This document shows positions 45,868-54,543 of a DNA stretch of 64,000 bases, piece after piece. The translations under genes and the position numbers were made by a program. The stretch comes from an uncultured Lachnospira sp. (lineage in GTDB: Bacteria > Bacillota > Clostridia > Lachnospirales > Lachnospiraceae), in the NCBI GenBank assembly GCA_946186125.1, contig CAMHLZ010000003.1, positions 54,959 through 118,958 on the forward strand, written 5' to 3'. The stretch's first letter is position 1. Each line of letters starts with the position of its first letter. Below the pieces are notes generated by a model that was not told where the DNA came from, made no database searches, and was given only the letters and a program-made list of their open reading frames with translations.

Positions 45868-46872
45868 CTATTTCACAACTATGATTTGCTTTATTTTACT
45901 CCACTTTGTTTTACTCTTATCGTCATAAACACCTCTTACACGAATATAATACTTTGTTCCTTTCTTTAACTTTTTGATAGTTGTATTAGTTCCTTTTACT
46001 TTATATTTTTTTGTTGAACCGTTTTTATCAAATTTTTTATTTGTACTTATCTGTACCTGATAATATTTTGCATCAGATACTTTTTTAAATGCAATATATA
46101 TTATTTTTTCTTTTTTGTTTTTTATTTTAGATATTGTCGGTTTTGTATTTTCATCCTTTATTTTAAACGAAACTTCACGACTATCTTTATAATATGCTCC
46201 TATACCTGTTATTTTTATAGTAGCTGTTCCTGCTTCAACATTATCTTTATATTCAAGCAAATAATCCTTTCTAAACTGCAAAGTATAGTCACCATCAGTA
46301 ATTACTATATCAGGAGTGACCGCTTCTTTTGTATATTTCTGTACCTGAATATCAGATATCTTTACACTTTCAGAATTAATAGAAACAGCATATTTTTCAA
46401 ATTCAGCATGTGAATCATCATATATTATCTCTGAGATTTCTGAGATAGTGCCATCATATGGAACCTCATCCGTTAAAGTTTCATCATTTTGTACATATTC
46501 GTATGTATATGAACCTGCAGTTTCATCAAGAACCCCTGCAATTCTTACTGTCAGATAATTACTTACACCTGCTTCCTTAAGTTCATTAAGAGTTTTATTT
46601 GCAAGCAGATTTCCCTCCTCATCAAGTCTATAATATTTGTATGTTTTGTCAGCCTGCGGCACTATTATACCGTATCCTGACTTCGCACAATTAGGCATCA
46701 GCGTACACTGTGTAGTATGAAGTGCGGGACTGGCGTTGCGGCAATTTGCGCATACCAACACTCCTTCCGCTACATTTGTTTCTTCTGCTGCCTCAACTTC
46801 TGACAGACCAAAAGCCAGCGAAATATTAACCAAAACCAATAGTGTAACAACTAACTTCCAAATTTTCTTCAT
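45868..46872 (-). CDS. Secreted protein with Cys/His/Met domain and FN3-like tail
   Basis: A 334-residue exported protein; signal peptide about residues 1-29. Residues 36-90 form a small domain with C-x2-C-x9-H-x3-C-x-L-M-x2-C followed by KSGYGI and a KYYRLDEEGN segment. The same pattern occurs in the next protein upstream in the operon. The remaining parts are a middle beta-rich domain and a C-terminal FN3-like domain (YYQVQISTNKKFD, KGTKYYIRVRGVY). Conserved Cys, His and Met suggest metal or heme binding, but this is unproven. It is the last gene of a five-gene operon with an FtsX-type transporter. Confidence 0.75.
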   Translation of the reverse strand: MKKIWKLVVTLLVLVNISLAFGLSEVEAAEETNVAEGVLVCANCRNASPALHTTQCTLMPNCAKSGYGIIVPQADKTYKYYRLDEEGNLLANKTLNELKEAGVSNYLTVRIAGVLDETAGSYTYEYVQNDETLTDEVPYDGTISEISEIIYDDSHAEFEKYAVSINSESVKISDIQVQKYTKEAVTPDIVITDGDYTLQFRKDYLLEYKDNVEAGTATIKITGIGAYYKDSREVSFKIKDENTKPTISKIKNKKEKIIYIAFKKVSDAKYYQVQISTNKKFDKNGSTKKYKVKGTNTTIKKLKKGTKYYIRVRGVYDDKSKTKWSKIKQIIVVK

Positions 46873-46903
46873 AATAAAACCATCCTTTCTTTGATATGTG
46901 TGT

Positions 46904-47743
46904 TTACCCTTCTTTTAATAGTGATACATGGATTATCCCATTTTCAATTTTCCCTTTCACATCTACCCATAACCCATACAAACGTGTTGTTTTATTTAAA
47001 TATGACCACGCAAGAGTATTACCATTCTCATCGAACGGATAAAACTTCCACGAGCCATCCTCCTCTACATCTATTCCATAACCACTGTCACGACATGAAT
47101 ACATAAGCATGCATGGCAAGTCATGCTCAGGCGGATTTTCAAAATCACTACAATCCTGATCTATAAGCACACCCCTGAACCATTCTTCCGTTTTTTCAGA
47201 AACGGTTTCCCGATTCGTAGTTGTTTCTTCTATGTCTGTTTTAACTGTCCCCGTGTATAAATCTTTACTTTCAGTTGTTTTTTCTTCAACTTTACTTTCA
47301 GTTGTGACTTTTCCCTCAGTCTCCACGGCTTTTATAGAATCCTGTTTTTTTTCTGATGTCTTCTGTGAAATTGCTGATTCATCTTTACCGGTCTGTCTTG
47401 TCGTTGCAGGTACATTGTTTCCTATACTATTTGTAACCGATTCCTGTATCTCATTCTGATTAATTACGTTTGTGTCACTTTCTGTACCAGTTATATCAGT
47501 TGTCACAATATCCTGAACATTTTCAGGATTTAAGTTGATAAATTCTTTTGTATCAGATATCTGTTCCGTCACTTTTTGCATAACTTTTATTTTCTTATTA
47601 TCAGATGTCTGTTCCGATTCCCTATTTATAATCCGTGCATCAGGAACGTTTCTATTGCCATGCTGTTTCATCGCAACTACCTCAGATATTCCACTTCCAA
47701 CCAGAAACATTACCGCTAAAAGTATATATATTTTTCTTTTCAT
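46904..47743 (-). CDS. Exported protein with disordered linker and Cys/His/Met domain
   Basis: A 279-residue protein. The ATG at 47743 has GAGGTG 5 nt upstream. An N-terminal hydrophobic segment (about 4-24) acts as signal or anchor. It is followed by about 150 residues of Thr/Glu/Lys-rich, low-complexity linker, and a C-terminal domain with C-x8-H-x3-C-x-L-M-x2-C (CSDFENPPEHDLPCMLMYSC) then DSGYGI and FYPFDENGN. The linker would hold the domain away from the membrane or across the wall. It is a paralogue, in this domain, of the neighbouring protein and starts 14 bp after the ATPase stop. Confidence 0.75.
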   Translation of the reverse strand: MKRKIYILLAVMFLVGSGISEVVAMKQHGNRNVPDARIINRESEQTSDNKKIKVMQKVTEQISDTKEFINLNPENVQDIVTTDITGTESDTNVINQNEIQESVTNSIGNNVPATTRQTGKDESAISQKTSEKKQDSIKAVETEGKVTTESKVEEKTTESKDLYTGTVKTDIEETTTNRETVSEKTEEWFRGVLIDQDCSDFENPPEHDLPCMLMYSCRDSGYGIDVEEDGSWKFYPFDENGNTLAWSYLNKTTRLYGLWVDVKGKIENGIIHVSLLKEG

Positions 47744-47756
47744 GTCATCACCTCTT

Positions 47757-48392
47757 TCATGCAATATTCAGTTTCCTGCTGCATTTACTCAAAAAAGTAT
47801 TATCATGAGTCGAAATTATAAGTAATTTATCTTTATCTGATGCATATTCATCTAAAATATTCCTGACTTTTGCCGCACTCTTTTCATCCAGATTAGATGT
47901 TGGCTCATCTGCAAGCAAAATCTCCGGTTTTGTAATTAAAATTCTTGCAAGCAGAACTCTCCTGTATTCTCCACCGGAAATCTCTGACGGGAACGACTTT
48001 ACTATATTTGATATTTCTAGTCTTTCTATAATCTCATCTACCGTTTCCCTATCTGTTTTTTCTCCTCTAAGTTCCGCCGGACAACATATATTATGTATAA
48101 CATTCAGCTCGGGAATTAGTGTATTCCCCTGCATAATATAACCTATTTTTCCTCTCCTTAACGCAATTCTTGAAGATTCTTTCAGCTCGCCATAAATATC
48201 TTTACCATTAAGAAATACTTTTCCACCATCAGGTCTAAGCATTCCTGATATAATATTTAATAATGTTGTTTTTCCACATCCCGATTCACCGGTTATACAT
48301 AGATACTCTCCGGAAGAAACAGTGAAATCCGTTTTTCCAAGTCCATTTTTTCCAAAATGTTTTTCTATATTTTCAACTTTCAAAATATTCAT
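47757..48392 (-). CDS. ABC transporter ATPase, LolD/MacB type
   Basis: A 211-residue ATPase with Walker A GESGCGKTT, Q-loop YIMQGN, signature ISGGEYRR, Walker B ILLADEPTSNLD and H-loop STHD. It belongs to the LolD/MacB class that powers FtsX-like permeases. Its ATG overlaps the permease stop (ATGA), so the two form one transporter. Type VII ABC systems of this kind often do mechanical work on exported substrates rather than moving ions. Confidence 0.93.
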   Translation of the reverse strand: MNILKVENIEKHFGKNGLGKTDFTVSSGEYLCITGESGCGKTTLLNIISGMLRPDGGKVFLNGKDIYGELKESSRIALRRGKIGYIMQGNTLIPELNVIHNICCPAELRGEKTDRETVDEIIERLEISNIVKSFPSEISGGEYRRVLLARILITKPEILLADEPTSNLDEKSAAKVRNILDEYASDKDKLLIISTHDNTFLSKCSRKLNIA

Positions 48393-49585
48393 ACCTGTTC
48401 CTCCGCTAACTGTGCCGGCTCCTTTTTTAATATCTCTACAAATGAAAATAATACTGAAGCAGCCAACATTATTATGGTTACTGCAAATGTCTTTAAAATA
48501 TTAAAGAACACTGAAAACACATCCGCTGATTTATAAGTAACCGGCAGAACCTGCCGAATAGTTGGATTTAACGAATACGCAATTATCAAAACCAATATTA
48601 TTCCTGCCGTAAAACCTGTAATAAACAGATAGACATATTCATTCATAAATATCCTTATTATAGTCCATTTACTGATACCGACAGACAAAAGGCTGCCTAT
48701 TCTGTTTTTACGTTTTTCAGTGTTTACGGATACAAGTGTAAACACAGCCGCAAGAGATACCGTAACCACAAATACATTCATTATGTTAGATATATCTTTG
48801 AAGATACCTATTTTTTCAGTCAGTTCACTAACCATTGAATCCGGTGTATATGCTTTTATACCTTCTCCATTATTTAACTGCTCAATCATTCTTCTTGTCT
48901 TTTCAGCATCTGCGTTTTTCTTAAGATTTACCATTACCGTTGAGACCAGATCTCTTTCTCCGCTAAAAATGTTTTTATATTTTTTTGAAGTTGTTATCGG
49001 ATTCGCTGCATCATATGATATAAAAACACTTTTATCATATCCTGTTCCGGTCTCTTCAAGCACTCCTATTACGTCAAAAGAATTACCGTATATGTCAAAT
49101 TTTTCTCCCTTAGAAAGTCCGACATCAGAACCGGCTACAACATTCTTTACTCCAAGTGATTTAATTTTGTTACTTTTAAGTAATTTTCCAACGGTAAAAT
49201 CAGTTCCCGGATCAATCGCTATTACCTGTACTCCTCCTGCCGTACAACATTCCACTGTCAATGTAGCAAGGTACAACTCAGGACTCACCGCTTCTACATC
49301 CTCTAATAGTCGTATCTGACTTACAGGATCTTTTTCAAATGATACCGTACATGCCGTTCCTTTAAACAAAGCTTCCTTTGCAGATTTATCATATCCCGAA
49401 GGAACCACCATTATATCTGCGAGATGCTGCTTATTTATGTATTTAAGACCTGCATTCATATTATCAATAAAAAAATCTGTCATAAAAACACTAACTGTAG
49501 TTATTAAGAAAAATGTTATAAATAAAATACTTCTGAATTTTTCATTTATTATATTTTCAATTGCAAATTTACTCACTGTTACCAT
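48389..49585 (-). CDS. FtsX/MacB-like ABC transporter permease
   Basis: A 398-residue permease with the FtsX/MacB topology: one N-terminal membrane helix (about 16-40), a large extracellular MacB_PCD-like domain of about 220 residues, and three C-terminal helices. A CC pair in VECCTAGG lies in the extracellular domain. The ATG at 49585 has GAGGAG 9 nt upstream; ATG 49603 would place that site inside the gene. It overlaps the DUF4418-like gene by 17 bp. Its operon partners point to metal or redox work in the envelope. Confidence 0.9.
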   Translation of the reverse strand: MVTVSKFAIENIINEKFRSILFITFFLITTVSVFMTDFFIDNMNAGLKYINKQHLADIMVVPSGYDKSAKEALFKGTACTVSFEKDPVSQIRLLEDVEAVSPELYLATLTVECCTAGGVQVIAIDPGTDFTVGKLLKSNKIKSLGVKNVVAGSDVGLSKGEKFDIYGNSFDVIGVLEETGTGYDKSVFISYDAANPITTSKKYKNIFSGERDLVSTVMVNLKKNADAEKTRRMIEQLNNGEGIKAYTPDSMVSELTEKIGIFKDISNIMNVFVVTVSLAAVFTLVSVNTEKRKNRIGSLLSVGISKWTIIRIFMNEYVYLFITGFTAGIILVLIIAYSLNPTIRQVLPVTYKSADVFSVFFNILKTFAVTIIMLAASVLFSFVEILKKEPAQLAEEQV

Positions 49586-49976
49586 TTTCAAGTCTCCTCT
49601 CATTTATTATAGATATTAGAATTGAAACAATTGAGATAACTGCAATCAAAAGAGCTACTACAGATAAGAACGGGCACGTTCCTGTATTGCAATTCATTGA
49701 TAGTACCTGACACCTTTCTACATGACATGAATACACTATCTCAACTCCCGCAACAATATTTGTAATATCAAAAATAAAACTATGTTTCACATCACCGGCG
49801 TACACTCTCAATGCATTCAATGTAAATATGAGTACCAAAATTCTAAATGAACTCTCCGTAGAGTAATTGCACACCATTGGCATTGCACCTTCACAAGGAT
49901 GAAATATAGTCCTTATTCCTATTATTCCTGTTATTGTAAGTAATGTCACAGCTATTCCTGCTACCCTGTTTTTCAT
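49569..49976 (-). CDS. DUF4418-like four-helix membrane protein
   Basis: A 135-residue protein with four hydrophobic segments and a set of Cys/Met/His residues facing one side: HPCEGAMPMVC between helices 1 and 2, and SCHVERC followed by CNTGTCP between helices 3 and 4. This layout fits the DUF4418 family (PF14387), which I know only as a neighbour of FtsX-type ABC transporters in Clostridia. It heads the operon. The start is ATG 49976; TTG 49988 and GTG 49985 are alternatives. Function unknown; metal or thiol chemistry is a reasonable guess. Confidence 0.7.
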   Translation of the reverse strand: MKNRVAGIAVTLLTITGIIGIRTIFHPCEGAMPMVCNYSTESSFRILVLIFTLNALRVYAGDVKHSFIFDITNIVAGVEIVYSCHVERCQVLSMNCNTGTCPFLSVVALLIAVISIVSILISIINERRLENGNSE

Positions 49977-50082
49977 AAAAATCACCAACCTGTTTTTTCG
50001 ATTTATGGATAACTGTATTCTATACCATCATGTTCCGTTCGTCTAATAACACTTTCCTATTATTAGTGATAAATTCTGTTAA

Positions 50083-50121
50083 TAAAAAAAATGAACCCCA
50101 TTTTTCAATGGAATTCATTTT
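50083..50121 (-). terminator. Terminator of the amt gene
   Basis: On the minus strand ATGAATTCCATT pairs with AATGGGGTTCAT (two G-T pairs) around a GAAA loop, followed by eight Ts. It begins 15 bp after the stop codon. Confidence 0.85.
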
Positions 50122-50135
50122 GTAAATATTAAACA

Positions 50136-51899
50136 TTAAGCTGTCAGGTCATCATCTCCCTGTAATGCATCAAATCCTTCTTCTCCGGTTCTTACTTTGA
50201 TAACATTTTCAACATCATATACGAAAATCTTTCCGTCACCGATACTTCCCGTATACAATGCCTTCTTCGCAGCTTTTACTACTTCTTTAACAGGTACTTT
50301 ACTTACGATAACTTCTACTTTTACTTTTGGAAGCAATACCATATCAAGCTCAACTCCACGATAATAGCTTGCATTTCCCTTCTGCACACCACAGCCGAGT
50401 ACATGTGTAACTGTTATACCCATTACACCAATCTCATTAAGCGCTTCTTTGAGTTCTTCAAATTTATTCTGCTTACATACAATTGATACTTTTGAAAGCT
50501 TAACATCTGATGATATATTTTCTTTTCCTTCCAATACCTGAACAGGTATTGCATCATTAACAGAGACTTTTTTACCTGTTTCAGATATATGTGCATATGC
50601 ACGCATATCAGCTGATGTCATAAATCCTGCGTAAGCAGACTCAAGACCATGTTCACAAGAATCCAGTCCGACTATCTCTTCTTCTTCCGTAACTCTTAAT
50701 CCTGCTATTGCTTTAATGGCAACATATGTAATTGTAATTGTAACTACTGTCCATCCGGCAATAGCAAACATACCAACCAGCTGAATTCCTAAAAGTTTGA
50801 ATCCGCCACCATATAATAAACCTTTACCACATATCTGATTTGATCCGAATATAACTCCGTCACCTAATCCTCTTGCATATGCAGGCGCTGTATCTGTCGC
50901 AAATAATCCTGTGGCTACTGTTCCCCAGATACCATTAAGCATATGAACAGCTACTGCTCCGACCGGATCATCCACATGAAGCTTATAATCAAGGAACCAT
51001 ACACCAAATACTACAAGTAATCCTGCAACTGCTCCGATTATGATTGCACCAAATGCATCCGTAACATCACATGATGCTGTTATCGCTACAAGACCAGCCA
51101 GTGAAGCATTCAGACACATTGAAACATCCGGCTTTTTATATTTAATCCATGTAAATACCATACATACAACTGTTGCTATTGCAGGAGCGATTGTTGTTGT
51201 CACAAATATCGAACCAAGTTCTTCTACCGACTGTGCTGCCGCACCGTTGAATCCATACCATCCAAGCCATAATATAAATACTCCAAGTGCACCTATCGTA
51301 AGGTTGTGTCCCGGAAATGCATTTACTTTTGTTATCTTTCCTGCTTTGTTCTTTGTAAACTTTCCAATACGTGGTCCTAATATTGCAGCTCCGATAAGTG
51401 CTGATATACCGCCTACCATATGAATACATGTAGAACCCGCAAAATCATGGAATCCCATCTGTGCTAACCATCCGCCGCCCCATACCCAATGGGCTTCAAC
51501 CGGATAAATTAATCCTGAAATAACTGCTGAATATATACAATATGAAAAGAATTTAGTTCTCTCTGCCATCGCACCCGAAACAATGGTTGCGGTAGTAGCA
51601 CAGAATACAAGGTTAAACACAAAATTTGACCAATCAAAATCCGCATAATTTGTAAAAATATCAAATCCGGGTTTTCCTATCAATCCTGCTACATCTTCAC
51701 CAAGAAACAATCCAAAACCTATTAATATGAACATCACTGTACCGATACAAAAATCCATGAGATTTTTCATTATAATGTTACCGGTATTCTTCGCTCTGGT
51801 AAAACCTGCCTCCACCATCGCGAAACCTGCCTGCATCCAAAATACTAATGCAGCTCCAATAAGAAACCATATGCCAAATACAACTTCATTTGCATCCAT
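50136..51899 (-). CDS. amt: Ammonium transporter with C-terminal PII domain (Amt-PII fusion)
   Basis: A 587-residue fusion. Residues 1-405 are an Amt/Rh channel with 11 membrane helices, the FVNxxF-like gate region, and the twin pore histidines in GSTCIHM and VAVHMLNG. After a linker of about 50 residues comes a PII domain (about 462-575): LSKVSIVCKQNKFEE, GITVTHVLGCGVQKG, T-loop tyrosine in YYRGVE, LPKVKVEV, TGSIGDGKIFV and RTGEEGFDAL. Normally GlnK is a separate protein that plugs Amt when nitrogen is plentiful; here the regulator is tethered. GGAGG precedes the start. The leader contains a terminator, indicating attenuation control. Confidence 0.93.
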   Translation of the reverse strand: MDANEVVFGIWFLIGAALVFWMQAGFAMVEAGFTRAKNTGNIIMKNLMDFCIGTVMFILIGFGLFLGEDVAGLIGKPGFDIFTNYADFDWSNFVFNLVFCATTATIVSGAMAERTKFFSYCIYSAVISGLIYPVEAHWVWGGGWLAQMGFHDFAGSTCIHMVGGISALIGAAILGPRIGKFTKNKAGKITKVNAFPGHNLTIGALGVFILWLGWYGFNGAAAQSVEELGSIFVTTTIAPAIATVVCMVFTWIKYKKPDVSMCLNASLAGLVAITASCDVTDAFGAIIIGAVAGLLVVFGVWFLDYKLHVDDPVGAVAVHMLNGIWGTVATGLFATDTAPAYARGLGDGVIFGSNQICGKGLLYGGGFKLLGIQLVGMFAIAGWTVVTITITYVAIKAIAGLRVTEEEEIVGLDSCEHGLESAYAGFMTSADMRAYAHISETGKKVSVNDAIPVQVLEGKENISSDVKLSKVSIVCKQNKFEELKEALNEIGVMGITVTHVLGCGVQKGNASYYRGVELDMVLLPKVKVEVIVSKVPVKEVVKAAKKALYTGSIGDGKIFVYDVENVIKVRTGEEGFDALQGDDDLTA

Positions 51900-51995
51900 A
51901 ATTTTTCCTCCTTATATATATCTTTTTTTAGAGAGAGTAAAATTCTGCGCAGAATATTGAAAACGGCTATGGACCATCTGTGGTCATACCGGTAA

Positions 51996-52045
51996 ACAAA
52001 AAAGGCGCTACATACATACCAATCGGTACGTTACGTAGCGCCTTT
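51996..52045 (-). promoter_or_regulatory. Intrinsic terminator inside the amt leader (attenuator)
   Basis: On the minus strand AAAGGCGCTACGTAACGTACC pairs with GGTATGTATGTAGCGCCTTT (a few mismatches, GATT loop), followed by six Ts. It starts about 10-20 nt after the predicted transcription start and lies about 97 bp upstream of the start codon. A second hairpin (GACCA-CAGA-TGGTC) and a palindrome ATTCTGCGCAGAAT occupy the remaining leader. No gene precedes it on this strand, so it can only act on amt itself. Confidence 0.75.
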
Positions 52046-52061
52046 GCTCTCGTTGAGTCTA

Positions 52062-52090
52062 ACTATAAACGATAAAAAATCATTTGTCAA
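52062..52090 (-). promoter_or_regulatory. Promoter of amt
   Basis: On the minus strand TTGACA (52090-52085) and TATAGT (52067-52062) with a 17-bp spacer; a start near 52055 is expected. The attenuator follows immediately. Confidence 0.8.
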
Positions 52091-52109
52091 GAATTTTTTT
52101 AAACTTTAT

Positions 52110-52138
52110 TTGCTTATTAAAATTATTTGTGCTATCAT
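52110..52138 (+). promoter_or_regulatory. Predicted promoter of the ABC-2 exporter operon
   Basis: TTGCTT (52110-52115) and TATCAT (52133-52138) with a 17-bp spacer, 40 bp before the ATPase start and back to back with the amt promoter. Confidence 0.5.
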
Positions 52139-52177
52139 TTACAATGATTAATTCAAGTATAAAATGAGGTGTGAATT

Positions 52178-52870
52178 TTGATTGAAGTTAAAAATATAAG
52201 CAAAAAATACGGTAAGACTCACATATTAAATGATATATCCTTTAATATTGAAAAAGGGGACTGTATAGGCATTATCGGAGCTAACGGCAAAGGAAAATCC
52301 ACACTTTTATCAATTCTTGCCGGTACCGTACGCCCTGACTGCGGAGAATTTATTATCAATAATAAAAACGCATTCAGACATAAACATCTCATTAGCGAAC
52401 TTATAGGCTACTGTCCTCAGGACAATCCATTAATTAACGAACTTACCGTGCTTGACAATCTGAAGCTATGGTATTGCAACAGCAAAGTCGGACTGGATAA
52501 AGAATTAGACGAAGGTGTTCTTCACTATCTTAATATAGATAAAATGCTTAAAAAAACGGTAAAACAGTTATCCGGCGGTATGAAAAAACGTCTAAGCATA
52601 GGAATTGCAATGGCCAATCATCCGCCTATTCTTATATTAGATGAACCCGGAACCGCACTTGATATGGCGTGCAAGGATGATATTAACCGTTATCTAAGAC
52701 ATTACCTTGACATAGGTGGAACTGTAATTATTTCAACACATGATGAAAATGAGATAAAACTTTGTAACAGATTATTATTTTTACAGAATCAAATGATCAA
52801 AGAAATATCTGCCGGCATAACCCCTGATGAATTAATTACTATGATAAAGGAGGATGTTCCGTATGCGTAA
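52178..52870 (+). CDS. ABC transporter ATPase (ABC-2 exporter type)
   Basis: A 230-residue ATPase: Walker A GANGKGKST, Q-loop CPQDN, signature LSGGMKKR, Walker B ILILDEPGTALD, H-loop STHD. The Walker A has Lys in place of the usual Ser/Cys (NGKGKS). The start is a TTG, decided by GAGGTG 6 nt upstream; no in-frame ATG is near. It heads a four-gene operon with an extracytoplasmic protein and two permeases. The last codons overlap the next gene by 8 bp. Confidence 0.9.
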   Translation: MIEVKNISKKYGKTHILNDISFNIEKGDCIGIIGANGKGKSTLLSILAGTVRPDCGEFIINNKNAFRHKHLISELIGYCPQDNPLINELTVLDNLKLWYCNSKVGLDKELDEGVLHYLNIDKMLKKTVKQLSGGMKKRLSIGIAMANHPPILILDEPGTALDMACKDDINRYLRHYLDIGGTVIISTHDENEIKLCNRLLFLQNQMIKEISAGITPDELITMIKEDVPYA

Positions 52871-54437
52871 AGAAGAAACTGACGAATTTGTAGCAAATTT
52901 TGATGTTGATGTCAATCAATCTGCAAATAAAAATCATGATATAATCATACCGGGGTTTTTGATTTTCACATTGATATCTGTAGTCATTACCGCTTTGATT
53001 ACATTTTGTATTCCAAAAACATTAACACCTGAAGAAAAACTCATAAACGGCTATAACGAATTATTTCAGCCTGATAAAAACACAGCTTTATATGCAATCG
53101 GACTAAAGGATATTCTATCACAGATGAACACAGATAAATCCTCTTATACATTAGATGTTACTCTTGAACATTTCCCTGCAGTTTCTGACTTAGAAGGGAT
53201 TGGCATACGCTGTTCAGGTGCTAAAGACGTAAAGAACAAAAAATCAGAAAACCGTTATGATATTACTTATTGTGATTCAGGAATACTTTCATCGGATGTT
53301 TTTTGCACTGAAAATGATGTGTACATTGCTTCACCTACACTGTTTGACGAAGTTATACACACCGATTTTTCCAGCCTAAAAAATGCAGATGACGACTCCT
53401 ACCTGATGCAGCTTATTCCTAAAAAAATACTAAACGAAATAAACTTTAATTCACTTGATAATTTATGGGACACTAATGATAATTGTGATTCTTTTTTAGA
53501 TATTCCTGAAGAATACATTAAAAAAAACAACCCGGGAGACTGGAAAAAAATATGCGACGGTATAACCGTTTCTGAAGATAAAAACAACAATATTATTACC
53601 TGCATCATTTCCAAAGAATCCATACGGATATTACTTACTGATTTTGCCGGAAATATATTGAACGATAAAGATAATATCAGGCATATACAGGATATTTTAA
53701 AGAAATATAATCTTAATTATGATGAGAATATGATAACAGAACTTACCAATACCTGGATATTTATGACGTGCACGTACTTTAGCAAAGGTATCACCATTAA
53801 TACGACATTTAATAATAAAAATCATATTACTGGTATACAATTTGCCAACAAATACAAGCTTATGGGTGTGAATGCAGACCTTGCCATCGATATTGCTTAC
53901 AGCGGCAAGAACGAACCTAAAGAATCCTGCATAGGAAATGTATTGTTTTCGTTTATGGATTATGAAGCATCCTTGTATATAAATAAAGACTCTTCATTCA
54001 AAAAAGGCGTGTCGGATGTTACACATTCTTATTTGCTTACTTTTAACAATGGCAATAAAAAACAAACTTTTTATATTAACTCTGATGAAAAATACACCAA
54101 GGACAGCGGTGAATATTCATATGCCGTAAAATCCGGTTCAAAAGAATTAGATACTGTGTTTTTTGAAATCGAAAGTTCAGGTACATTCAGCAGTATTAAA
54201 AGAGGCGAAAAGTTCTATTTTGACCTGGATTCGTATGCCGTAAACATTCTTGAAAAAACTGTATTTTCCATATCAGGAGGATGCTCGGCAAATAAAAGTG
54301 CAGCAGGAATAGGAAAACCTGACGGCAACGAAATTTATTTGAATGAAATGACTAAGGCAGAATTTCTTAAATTGCGCGATGAAATCCGGATAAACACAGA
54401 AAAAATGAAATCTGCATATTTAGAACTCGTTGAATAG
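52863..54437 (+). CDS. Membrane-anchored extracytoplasmic protein of an ABC-2 operon, unknown family
   Basis: A 524-residue protein with one membrane helix (about 27-49, FLIFTLISVVITALITF) and a large outward domain of about 470 residues. The domain is rich in Asn, Asp and Lys, has few cysteines, and shows no motif I recognise. The ATG at 52863 has GGAGG 9 nt upstream and overlaps the ATPase gene. Its position between ATPase and permeases suggests an accessory subunit that contacts the substrate or partner outside the cell. Confidence 0.7.
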   Translation: MRKEETDEFVANFDVDVNQSANKNHDIIIPGFLIFTLISVVITALITFCIPKTLTPEEKLINGYNELFQPDKNTALYAIGLKDILSQMNTDKSSYTLDVTLEHFPAVSDLEGIGIRCSGAKDVKNKKSENRYDITYCDSGILSSDVFCTENDVYIASPTLFDEVIHTDFSSLKNADDDSYLMQLIPKKILNEINFNSLDNLWDTNDNCDSFLDIPEEYIKKNNPGDWKKICDGITVSEDKNNNIITCIISKESIRILLTDFAGNILNDKDNIRHIQDILKKYNLNYDENMITELTNTWIFMTCTYFSKGITINTTFNNKNHITGIQFANKYKLMGVNADLAIDIAYSGKNEPKESCIGNVLFSFMDYEASLYINKDSSFKKGVSDVTHSYLLTFNNGNKKQTFYINSDEKYTKDSGEYSYAVKSGSKELDTVFFEIESSGTFSSIKRGEKFYFDLDSYAVNILEKTVFSISGGCSANKSAAGIGKPDGNEIYLNEMTKAEFLKLRDEIRINTEKMKSAYLELVE

Positions 54438-54541
54438 TGTGAAAAATCATATATGGTTTTTCACACGGCTATTTGTGCCACGCCCAAACAGCCCATGATT
54501 CGAGCGTTTCCTCGCACTACAGTGCACGGAATGGAGGATTT
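54437..54541 (+). repeat. Structured leader repeat, copy A (upstream of ABC-2 permease gene)
   Basis: A mosaic of hairpins fills the gap: GTGTGAAAAATC / GGTTTTTCACAC (54437-54466), GGCTATTTG / CCAAACAGCC (about 54467-54493), a CGAG/CTCG stem and GCAC-TACA-GTGC, ending in GGAATGGAGGA, the ribosome binding site of the next gene. The first base is the last base of the preceding stop codon. The same series occurs upstream of the surface-protein gene near 63.3 kb. Confidence 0.85.
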
Positions 54542-54543
54542 GT

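Noticed and set aside
51996..52045. Plus-strand terminator for an upstream gene
   Set aside because: The T-run follows the stem only on the minus strand, and no plus-strand gene lies upstream; it belongs to the amt leader.
54437..54541. Insertion sequence
   Set aside because: There is no transposase and the element is only about 105-140 bp; a MITE-like or regulatory repeat remains possible, so it is reported as a repeat.
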